NCBI GenBank assembly: GCA_025464915.1
Contig: JAODNF010000174.1
Coordinates: 1-30,996, forward strand
Reading direction: 5' to 3'
Length of the DNA: 30,996 nucleotides
Source: Frankiales bacterium
GTDB lineage: Bacteria; Actinomycetota; Actinomycetes; Mycobacteriales; SCTD01
A program made the translations under genes and the position numbers. The notes under the pieces were generated by a model. The model did not search any database. It was given only the letters and a program-made list of their open reading frames with translations, and had not been told where the DNA came from. Positions 13,364-20,141 of the stretch are shown one piece after another; position 1 is the first letter of the stretch, and every line of letters starts with the position of its first letter.

Positions 13364-15303
13364 GCCGCTACCCGCACCTGCTGTCCCCCCTTCGCGTCGG
13401 GCCACTGACGGTGAAGAACCGGGTCGTCTTCTCGGCGCACCTCACCAACTACGCCAAGGACGGCAAGCCGTCCGAGCAGCACGCCGCCTACTACGCCGCC
13501 CGTGCGGCCGGCGGCGCGGGGCTGATCATCACCGAGGAGCACAGCACCCACGTCACGGACTGGCCCTACGAGAAGCTCATCCACGGCTTCGACCCTGCCG
13601 TGGTCCCCGGCTACCGGAGGATCACGGAGGCGGTCCACGCGCACGGGGTACCGATCCTGGCCCAGCTCAACCACAACGGCGGCCAGGCCTCGTCGATGTT
13701 CAGCCGGCTGCCCGTCTGGGCCCCGTCCCCCGTACCCGACCCGCTCTTCCGCGAGGTGCCCAAGGCGCTCGAGCCCCACGAGATCAAGGCCGTCGTCGAC
13801 GGCTACGCGCTGGTCGCCGAGCACTGCATGGCCGGCGGGTTCGACGGCGTGGAGCTGCAGTGCAGCCACTCGTCCATCGTGCGCGGGTTCCTGTCGCCCG
13901 CGACCAACAAGCGCACGGACGCCTACGGCGGCATCCTCGAGAACCGGGCCCGTCTGCTGCTCGAGATCGTCGCCGCCGTCCGCAACGTGATGGGGCCGTC
14001 GAAGGCGCTCGGCGTGCGGCTCTGTGGTGACGAGCTCATCGAGGGCGGCACGACGATCGAGGAGGCCGTGGCCGTTGCCCAGATGGTCGACGCCATCGGG
14101 CAGGTCGACTACATCAACACCTCGATCGGGGTGGCGACGGCGACCCTCTACATGATCGAGGCATCGATGCAGGTGCCGCCGGGCTACGCGATGTTCATCC
14201 CGTCCGCCATCCGCGAGGCGGTCTCCATCCCGGTCGTCGGCGTGGGGCGGTTCAAGGACCCGACCCAGGCCGAGCGGGCCCTCGCCGCCGGTCAGGCCGA
14301 CCTCATCGGGGTCGTGCGCGGGCAGATCGCCGACCCCGACTTCGTGCGCAAGGCGCGCTCCGGTGCCGCGCAGGACATCCGCACCTGCCTGTCCTGCAAC
14401 CAGGAGTGCGTCGGACGGATGGGGCTGAACCGCTGGCTCGGCTGCATCGAGAACCCCCGCACCGGTCGCGAGGCGGTGGTGCTGCCGATGCCGACCCGCC
14501 GGTCGCAGCGCGTCCTCGTCGTGGGCGGTGGACCCGCCGGGCTGCAGGCTGCCGTGACAGCCGCCGAGCGCGATCCCCACGTGACCCTGTTCGAGACGGC
14601 CGAACGGCTCGGGGGTCAGGTCCCGGTGGCTGCGTCCGTCCCCTCGCGGGCCGAGTTCCTGGACATCACCCGCAACCTGGTCGCCGCTGCCCAGCGGCTC
14701 GGCGTCGACGTGAAGCTGCTGCACGAGGCCAGCGCGGAGGAGATCGCCGGCGAGGCGCCGGACGCCGTGATCCTCGCGACCGGCGCCGTGCCCCAGAAGC
14801 CTTGGTGGGCAGGCGATGTGGTTCAGGTCGTCGATGTGCGCGACGTCCTCGAGGGACGGGTGCAGCCGAAGGGCCGGGTGCTCCTCGTCGACGAGCTCGG
14901 CTTCCACCAGGCGACCTCGGTCGCGGAGCTGCTGGCCGACCGCGGCTGCTACGTCGAGATCGCGACGCCGGGCATGGTGGTCGGCCAGGACCTCGGCATC
15001 ACGCTCGACCTGGAGACCTGGAACGTGAAGGCGTCCGCGAAGGGCATCGAGCAGCTCACCGACGTCGTGCCGATGAACGCGGCTGAGGGCATCACCGTGA
15101 CGCTGCAGCACCACCCCACCGGCACTGACCTGACGCGCACGGTCGACTGGGTCGTCTGCGCCGTCCAGCAGCGGGCGGACGACGCCCTGTGGCACGCCCT
15201 CAAGGGCTCGCCGTTCCCTGTCCTGCGCGCCGGTGACTGCGTCGCTCCCCGCCGCGCTCATGCCGCCGTCGTCGAGGGCCACCGAGCGGCGGTCTCCCTG
15301 TGA
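13360..15303 (+). CDS. Mycofactocin-system FadH/OYE-type iron-sulfur flavoprotein 2
   Basis: This 647-residue paralogue of the preceding gene is closer to the canonical family. The barrel contains LNHNGGQASS (103-112), the OYE signature LSPATNKRTDAYGGILENR (178-196) and GVGRFKDPTQAE (294-305). The [4Fe-4S] ligands are Cys343, 346, 350 and 362, and the FAD domain begins VVGGGPAGLQ at 387. The segment aligned with the yeast OYE catalytic triad reads QCSHSS: Gln167, His170 and Ser172 replace His191, Asn194 and Tyr196. His170 is also what TMADH has (His172), but the catalytic Tyr is Ser. Both paralogues share the GGQ-x-SS and WAPSPV blocks, so they probably arose by duplication. It overlaps its neighbours by 4 nt on each side. 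It matches curated mycofactocin FadH/OYE oxidoreductase 2; the substrate is unknown. Confidence 0.9.
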   Translation: MSRYPHLLSPLRVGPLTVKNRVVFSAHLTNYAKDGKPSEQHAAYYAARAAGGAGLIITEEHSTHVTDWPYEKLIHGFDPAVVPGYRRITEAVHAHGVPILAQLNHNGGQASSMFSRLPVWAPSPVPDPLFREVPKALEPHEIKAVVDGYALVAEHCMAGGFDGVELQCSHSSIVRGFLSPATNKRTDAYGGILENRARLLLEIVAAVRNVMGPSKALGVRLCGDELIEGGTTIEEAVAVAQMVDAIGQVDYINTSIGVATATLYMIEASMQVPPGYAMFIPSAIREAVSIPVVGVGRFKDPTQAERALAAGQADLIGVVRGQIADPDFVRKARSGAAQDIRTCLSCNQECVGRMGLNRWLGCIENPRTGREAVVLPMPTRRSQRVLVVGGGPAGLQAAVTAAERDPHVTLFETAERLGGQVPVAASVPSRAEFLDITRNLVAAAQRLGVDVKLLHEASAEEIAGEAPDAVILATGAVPQKPWWAGDVVQVVDVRDVLEGRVQPKGRVLLVDELGFHQATSVAELLADRGCYVEIATPGMVVGQDLGITLDLETWNVKASAKGIEQLTDVVPMNAAEGITVTLQHHPTGTDLTRTVDWVVCAVQQRADDALWHALKGSPFPVLRAGDCVAPRRAHAAVVEGHRAAVSL

Positions 15304-16274
15304 CTGTGACGACCGCCCACAAGGGGGAGCACCCCGTCGAGGCGCTGCAGGTGAGCAGGCTGGCGCTCGTCATCGTCCGGGCCGGGGTGCTGCCCGCCGG
15401 AGCCGCCGAGGTCGTCGCCGAGGCCGGCAACCGGGTGCTGCTCGTCGGGTCGGGTACGGCAGAGGCGGCTGCTGAGCTCGGGGCGGCGCGTGCCTGGCAC
15501 GCCGAGACCGCGGGCGCCGCTCCCGCGGGGCTCGCCGCCGCGCTCGCGCCTCTCCTGCAGGACGTCCGGATGATCGTGCTGCCGGCGAGCCCCGACGGCC
15601 GTGACTTCGCACCGCGCCTGGCAGCCGCCCTCGGCCGGCCGCTGCTCGCCTGGGCGACCGAGGCGAAGGTCGACGACGAGGGCGTCTCCGCGACGCTGTC
15701 ACGGCTCGACGGCCGGCTCGACGTGGACGTCCGCTGCGACGAGGCGTGCGTGGTCACCCTGGTCCCGGGCGCGCGCAACCCACTGCCACCGAGCAACGGC
15801 GAGGTGTTCGAGGTCGTCCTGGACGTCCCGCACGGCGTCGACGCCGAGCGCCTCGCGGTCCTCGAGCCGCACCCGGAGACGATGGACCTCGCAGAGGCCG
15901 AGCGGGTCGTGGGTGGCGGCGCCGGCTTGGTGCGCAGCGACGAGGACGCCGTGGGGACCTTCGCCCTGCTGCGCGCCGTCGCTGCCCGCCTCGGAGCGAC
16001 GACGGGCGCGACCCGGGTCATCACCGACGCGGGCTGGATGCACCACGACCGGCAGATCGGCACGACCGGGGTCAGCATCTCCCCCGACCTCTACATCGCG
16101 TTCGGCGTCGCGGGCGCGAGCCAGCACACCGGCGGGCTGGGCAGCCCCAAGCACGTGGTGAGCGTCAACACCGACCCCGCGTGCCCCATGACGGCCATGG
16201 CCGACCTCGGTCTCGTCACCGACGCGCGTGCCCTCCTCGAAGAGCTCGCCGACCGGCTGGGGGTCCAGCCGTGA
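15300..16274 (+). CDS. etfA: Electron transfer flavoprotein alpha subunit, mycofactocin-associated
   Basis: This 324-residue ETF alpha subunit starts at GTG 15300, overlapping the previous stop by 4 nt. The N-terminal half has a Rossmann-like fold. The C-terminal FAD-binding domain has all expected blocks: ERVVGGGAGL (201-210), RQIGTTGVSISPDLYIAFGV (251-270), SGA-like AGASQHTGGL (271-280) and VNTDPACPMTAMADLGLV (289-306). These are the residues that hold FAD in ETFs. It pairs with the beta subunit encoded three genes later to form a one-FAD electron shuttle. In the usual pathway ETF accepts electrons from flavin dehydrogenases and gives them to an ETF-quinone oxidoreductase, and such an enzyme is encoded next. 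The N-terminal region is divergent from standard fatty-acid ETFs, suggesting a dedicated partner. Confidence 0.92.
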   Translation: MTVTTAHKGEHPVEALQVSRLALVIVRAGVLPAGAAEVVAEAGNRVLLVGSGTAEAAAELGAARAWHAETAGAAPAGLAAALAPLLQDVRMIVLPASPDGRDFAPRLAAALGRPLLAWATEAKVDDEGVSATLSRLDGRLDVDVRCDEACVVTLVPGARNPLPPSNGEVFEVVLDVPHGVDAERLAVLEPHPETMDLAEAERVVGGGAGLVRSDEDAVGTFALLRAVAARLGATTGATRVITDAGWMHHDRQIGTTGVSISPDLYIAFGVAGASQHTGGLGSPKHVVSVNTDPACPMTAMADLGLVTDARALLEELADRLGVQP

Positions 16275-17548
16275 CCGACGTGATCGTGGTGGGAGCCGGG
16301 CCGGCCGGCTCGGCGGCCGCTCTTCTGGCAGCGCGCGACGGTCTCGACGTGGTGCTCCTCGAGCGCGGCCCCTTCCCGGGCAGCAAGAACGCCTACGGCG
16401 GCGTCGTCTACGGCCGGGTCCTGGACGAGGTGCTGCCGAACTGGTGGGACGAGGTGCCGGTGCAGCGCTGGGTCACCCGACGCTCGACGATGGTGCTGAC
16501 CGAGGGCCGGGCCCTGACCGTCGACTTCCGCAGCACCGACTGGGGGAAGGCGCCGTACAACGGCTGCACGACGTTCCGGGCCGACTTCGACTCCTGGCTC
16601 GCCGGCAAGGCCGTCGAGGCGGGCGCGCAGCTGGTCACCAGCACCGTCGCGACCGGGCTCGTGGTCGAGGGCGACCGGGTCGTCGGTGTCCGCACGGACC
16701 GGTCCGACGGGGACCTGCGGGCCCCGCTCGTCATCGCGGCCGACGGCGTGAAATCCTTCCTGGCCAAGGAAGCAGTGCTGCTGCCACGCACCCAGGCGAA
16801 GCACCTGACGCTCGGGGTGAAGGAGGTGCTGTCGCTGCCGCGCGAGGTCATCGACGAGCGCTTCGGCGTCCGTGGCAACGAGGGCGTCGACGTCGAGATC
16901 CTCGGCTGCACCCGAGGCATCCCCGGGGGTGGCTTCGTCTACACGAACCGCGACTCGATCAGTGTCGGCGTCGTCGTCAGCGTCGAGCACCTTGCGGCCG
17001 CGAAGGTCCGCGCCGAGGACCTCGTCGCCGACCTCAAGGCCCACCCCGCCGTCGCCCCCTGGGTCGAGGGCGCGGACCTGAAGGAGTACACCGCGCACCT
17101 CATCCCCGAGGGCGGCTACGACCACCTGCCGCCGCTGAGCACGCCCGGCATGCTCGTCACGGGGGACGCCGCCGGGCTCTGCCTCGCGGCGGGCATCTGG
17201 CTCGAGGGGGTCAACTTCGCCATCGGGTCGGGCCTCGAGGCGGGCCGACATGCCCGTCGGATCATCGAGACCCGGGACGAGAAGCCCTACCGCGCGGCGC
17301 TCGAGGAGACCTTCGTGCTCCAGGACCACAAGCGGCTTCGAGGTGCTCCAGGGGTGGTCCTCAGCGAGCGCGTTCAGCAGCAGTACCCGGGCCTGATCGC
17401 GGATCTCGTGCAGGGCCTGTTCACGGTGACCAACCCGACGGCCAAGCCCGGGGTCGTGAAGCTGCTGCGGGCGGCCGCGAAGAACAACGGTGTCAAGCTG
17501 CGTCACCTGATGACCGACGGGCTCCGAGGCGGGAAGGTGTTCCGGTGA
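16271..17548 (+). CDS. fixC: FixC-like ETF-quinone oxidoreductase flavoprotein
   Basis: This 425-residue FAD protein of the FixC/ETF-QO family starts at GTG 16271 (4-nt overlap with etfA). It has the dinucleotide-binding motif VVGAGPAGSAAALLAA at residues 5-20 and the family-typical ERGPFPGSKNAYGGVVYGR (about 31-49). The second FAD motif is MLVTGDAAGLCLAAG, and LEGVNFAIGSGLEAGRHA binds the flavin near the quinone site. In known systems FixC with FixX takes electrons from ETF and reduces membrane quinone, or acts in bifurcation; here FixX is encoded separately, just downstream. No transmembrane helix is present, as is usual for the family. The name does not imply nitrogen fixation: no nif genes are here. 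I infer that it is the respiratory exit for the mycofactocin-linked ETF. Confidence 0.92.
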   Translation: MTDVIVVGAGPAGSAAALLAARDGLDVVLLERGPFPGSKNAYGGVVYGRVLDEVLPNWWDEVPVQRWVTRRSTMVLTEGRALTVDFRSTDWGKAPYNGCTTFRADFDSWLAGKAVEAGAQLVTSTVATGLVVEGDRVVGVRTDRSDGDLRAPLVIAADGVKSFLAKEAVLLPRTQAKHLTLGVKEVLSLPREVIDERFGVRGNEGVDVEILGCTRGIPGGGFVYTNRDSISVGVVVSVEHLAAAKVRAEDLVADLKAHPAVAPWVEGADLKEYTAHLIPEGGYDHLPPLSTPGMLVTGDAAGLCLAAGIWLEGVNFAIGSGLEAGRHARRIIETRDEKPYRAALEETFVLQDHKRLRGAPGVVLSERVQQQYPGLIADLVQGLFTVTNPTAKPGVVKLLRAAAKNNGVKLRHLMTDGLRGGKVFR

Positions 17549-17838
17549 CCGGCTACGACGGGATCTCGTTCGACGACCGCATGGAGACGGTCGAGTTCAG
17601 GGTCGCTGAGCGGGCGCACATCGTCGTCGACAGCGACGTCTGCCGGTCATGCACGACCAAGGCCTGCGTCACCGCCTGCCCCGCCAACCTGTTCGCGCCG
17701 ACGAGCGACGGCGGCATCCTGTTCAACTACGAGCAGTGCTTCGAGTGCGGCACCTGCTACCAGGTCTGCAACGCCGAGGGCGCCCTCACGTGGACCTACC
17801 CCGACGGGGGTCACGGGGTCGTGTTCCGGCATGGCTGA
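17545..17838 (+). CDS. fixX: FixX-like ferredoxin-type protein
   Basis: This is a 97-residue iron-sulfur protein starting at GTG 17545 (4-nt overlap with fixC). It has eight cysteines in two groups: Cys33, 36, 41 and 45 in CRSCTTKACVTACPA, and Cys65, 68, 71 and 75 in CFECGTCYQVC. The blocks NLFAPTSDGGILFNYEQCFE and CGTCYQVCN are the FixX/ETF-QO iron-sulfur domain signature. It should bind to FixC and relay electrons toward quinone. Its stop overlaps the etfB start by 8 nt, the tightest coupling in the operon apart from SDR/mftF. Length is normal for the family. Confidence 0.92.
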   Translation: MTGYDGISFDDRMETVEFRVAERAHIVVDSDVCRSCTTKACVTACPANLFAPTSDGGILFNYEQCFECGTCYQVCNAEGALTWTYPDGGHGVVFRHG

Positions 17839-18703
17839 GCCACGTCTGGTCGCCGTGCTGGCCAGGTGCAGTGACCTCCGCGTCGAGGTCGACGCGCTCA
17901 CCGGCGCCGTCAGCCGCGATGCTCGCACGGTCGCCTTCAGCTCGTCGGACGCCGCGGCGATCGAGCACGGCCTGCAGCTCGCGAGTGCTTGGGGCGCAAG
18001 GACTCTCGTCCTCACTGCAGGTGGGCCCGAGTGCGACGGTCCGCTGCGTGACGTGGCCGCCCTGGGCGCCGAGGTGCGTCGGGTGGCGACGCACGGGTCC
18101 TACGTCGAGGAGCTCGCCGCGGACGAGCGTGCGCTCGCCCGTGCGATGGTCTCCGCCATGGGCGAGCGCCCCGACCTGGTGCTCTGCGCGGACCGCTCCG
18201 CCGACCGCGGCACCGGCGCGCTGCCGGCCTTCGTCGCGCACGAGCTCGGCGTGGTGCAGGCTCCGGGTCTGGTGAGCCTGGAGCGCGACGGCAACGAGCT
18301 GATCGCCGAGCGCCGGCTGGACTTCGGCCGGCGCGAGCGGATGCGGGTGCCGCTGCCCGCCGTGTGCTCCGTCGAGGCCGCGGGGACCCGGTTGCGTCGC
18401 GCGTCGCTGCCGGCCTCCCTGGCGGCAGCCCGTTTCGAGGTCCCTGTCGCCGAGGTGGCGGTCCCCGGTCCTGCGGTGCGGGTGCTGGGCAGCCGGGCAG
18501 CCCGCCCCCGGCCACGGCACCTGCCCGCGCCCACCGGTTCGAGCCGCGAGCGGCTGCTCGCCCTGACCGGCGCGCTGCTCAGCCACGAGCCGCCGACGGT
18601 CATCGGCCCGGTCGACGCGTCCGGTGCCGCTGACGCGCTGCTCGAGTTCCTCGCCAGGAACGGGTACCTGTCCGAGGCCCGCACGGGGTACGCGGCCTCA
18701 TGA
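17831..18703 (+). CDS. etfB: Electron transfer flavoprotein beta subunit, mycofactocin-associated
   Basis: This 290-residue ETF beta-like protein starts at ATG 17831 within the end of fixX. The family pattern is visible in LVAVLARCSDLRVEVDALTG, then SSDAAAIEHGLQLASAWGAR. The nucleotide (AMP) site DRSADRGTGALPAFVAHELG resembles the DxxTGQVPPxLA motif of ETF beta but is altered, with Ala-Leu where many have Gln-Val. The sequence is more divergent from housekeeping ETF beta than the alpha subunit is, and the C terminus (about residues 215-290) carries an Arg/Pro-rich linker and an extra helical segment. It completes the ETF heterodimer. It is split from etfA by fixC and fixX, an order unlike the common etfBA arrangement. 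Its stop overlaps mftE by 4 nt. Confidence 0.85.
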   Translation: MAEPRLVAVLARCSDLRVEVDALTGAVSRDARTVAFSSSDAAAIEHGLQLASAWGARTLVLTAGGPECDGPLRDVAALGAEVRRVATHGSYVEELAADERALARAMVSAMGERPDLVLCADRSADRGTGALPAFVAHELGVVQAPGLVSLERDGNELIAERRLDFGRRERMRVPLPAVCSVEAAGTRLRRASLPASLAAARFEVPVAEVAVPGPAVRVLGSRAARPRPRHLPAPTGSSRERLLALTGALLSHEPPTVIGPVDASGAADALLEFLARNGYLSEARTGYAAS

Positions 18704-19374
18704 CGCGTCTCGGGGACCTCATGTGGCCGCGGGTCGAGGCGGAGGTCCTCGTGGTGCCCCTCGGGTCCACGGAGCAGCACGGTCCGCACCTTCCCCTGTC
18801 GACCGACACCGACATCGCGCAGGCTCTCGCCCACGGGCTGGCCGTCCGGCGCAGCGACGTGCTGGTCGCCCCCGCCGTCCCCTACGGCGCGAGCGGCGAG
18901 CACGCCGGCTTCGCGGGCACGCTGTCGATCGGCCACGACGCCCTCGAGCTGCTGCTCGTCGAGCTGGTCCGCTCCGCCACCGACACCTTCCCGCACGTGC
19001 TCCTCGTCAACGGCCACGGCGGCAACGTCGCCGCGCTCAGCGCCGCCTGCGCGCGGCTCCGCGACGAGAGCCGTGACGTCCTCGTCTGGAGCCCGGGCTG
19101 GCGCGGTGACGCCCACGCCGGCCGCACGGAGACCAGCCTGCAGCTGGCCCTCGACGCCAACCGGGTCGGCAGCTCGCGCGACCCGGGCGCGACGGACAGC
19201 CTCGCGGACCTGATGCCGGCGCTGCGCCGTGGAGGCCTGCGCGCGGTGACGGACAACGGCGTCCTCGGCGACCCGACAGGTGCCACGGCGGAGGAGGGGC
19301 AGGCGCTGCTCCTCGAGGCCCTCGACGAGCTGGAGAAGACCGTGATCGCCTGGCTGACGACGGACTCCGCATGA
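18700..19374 (+). CDS. mftE: Mycofactocin precursor peptidase MftE (creatininase family)
   Basis: This 224-residue metallopeptidase of the creatininase family releases the modified C-terminal Val-Tyr from the MftC product, giving AHDP. Metal and catalytic motifs are intact: LGSTEQHGPHLPLSTDTD (21-38, with Glu25, His27 and Asp36), GEHAGFAGTLSIG (66-78), NGHGGN (104-109, His106) and DAHAGRTETS (137-146, His139 and Glu144). The length is typical. It is translationally coupled to etfB upstream and to the SDR downstream. That the biosynthetic gene lies after the redox genes, rather than beside mftC, shows that the flavoprotein/ETF module is embedded inside the biosynthetic operon. Confidence 0.95.
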   Translation: MTRLGDLMWPRVEAEVLVVPLGSTEQHGPHLPLSTDTDIAQALAHGLAVRRSDVLVAPAVPYGASGEHAGFAGTLSIGHDALELLLVELVRSATDTFPHVLLVNGHGGNVAALSAACARLRDESRDVLVWSPGWRGDAHAGRTETSLQLALDANRVGSSRDPGATDSLADLMPALRRGGLRAVTDNGVLGDPTGATAEEGQALLLEALDELEKTVIAWLTTDSA

Positions 19375-20141
19375 GGACCGCGCTCGTCACGGGAGCCGCG
19401 CGCGGCATCGGTGCAGCAACAGTGCGGGCACTCGTGAACGAGGGCTGGAACGTCGTGGCGACCGACCGCTGTGCCGACGACCCCCGGCTGCCCTACCCGC
19501 TGGGCACGCGTGCCGAGCTGGAGTCGCTCGCCGGTCCCACCGTCACGACGCTCGTCGCCGACACCACCAGCGGGGGGGACCTGCGCAACGCGGTCGCGGT
19601 GGCGGAGGAGACCTACGGCGGCCTCGACGCGGTGCTGGCCGTCGCCGGGGTCGTCGCTGGGGGCGTCCCGTTGTGGGAGCAGCCCGAGGACGAGGTGGCC
19701 GCCGTCCTGGACGTCGACCTGCTGGGGGTCCTGACGCTGGCCCGGGTGACCGTGCCGGCGCTGCTGCGAAGGCCGGCGCCGAGGTCGGGGCGGTTCGTCG
19801 CGGTCTCGAGCGCGGCCGCGACGCGCGGTCTACCGATGCTCAGCGCCTACTGCGCCGCCAAGGCAGGGGTGAACGGCCTCATCCGTGGCCTCGCCGCCGA
19901 GCTGCGGGGCACCGGGATCACGGCGTCCTGCGTGAGCCCCGGCTCGACGCGCACCCCCGTCCTCGAGGAGAGCGCCCGGCTCTACGGCCTCGCGGACGCC
20001 GAGCACTTCGCCCGCCAGCAGCCGCTCGAGCGGCTGCTCGAGCCCGAGGAGGTCGCTGCTGCGCTCGTGTGGCTCGCCAGTGAGCAGAGCTCGGGGGTCA
20101 CCGGGGCCGACGTCGCGGTCGATGGCGGCCTTGCGCTCTGA
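19371..20141 (+). CDS. Mycofactocin-coupled SDR-family oxidoreductase
   Basis: This 256-residue short-chain dehydrogenase has TGAARGIG (7-14), Asp32 after the second strand (NAD-type), a catalytic Ser at 146/147, Tyr160 and Lys164 in YCAAK, and a normal C terminus (GADVAVDGGLAL). The stretch at about 33-56 (CADDPRLPYPLGTRAELESLAG) is an insertion not found in ordinary SDRs. It matches the SDR families curated as mycofactocin-coupled, in which the insertion is thought to trap NAD(H) so that it cannot exchange and must be reoxidised by mycofactocin. The substrate, probably an alcohol, is unknown. It overlaps mftE by 4 nt and mftF by 20 nt. It is the only obvious mycofactocin-using dehydrogenase in the operon. 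Confidence 0.9.
   Translation: MRTALVTGAARGIGAATVRALVNEGWNVVATDRCADDPRLPYPLGTRAELESLAGPTVTTLVADTTSGGDLRNAVAVAEETYGGLDAVLAVAGVVAGGVPLWEQPEDEVAAVLDVDLLGVLTLARVTVPALLRRPAPRSGRFVAVSSAAATRGLPMLSAYCAAKAGVNGLIRGLAAELRGTGITASCVSPGSTRTPVLEESARLYGLADAEHFARQQPLERLLEPEEVAAALVWLASEQSSGVTGADVAVDGGLAL

Noticed and set aside
13261..15282. Long minus-strand reading frame opposite the second OYE-type gene (673 codons)
   Set aside because: It is a shadow caused by high GC and third-position bias; its translation is rich in Asp, Arg, Val and Gly with no recognisable motif, and the plus strand has a complete flavoprotein.
16271..18703. Nitrogen-fixation fixABCX operon
   Set aside because: No nif genes are present and the ETF subunits lie in the order A-C-X-B inside a mycofactocin operon; the Fix names reflect homology only.
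18700..19374. Creatininase of creatinine degradation
   Set aside because: No other creatine genes are present, and its place between ETF beta and the mycofactocin SDR/MftF identifies it as MftE.
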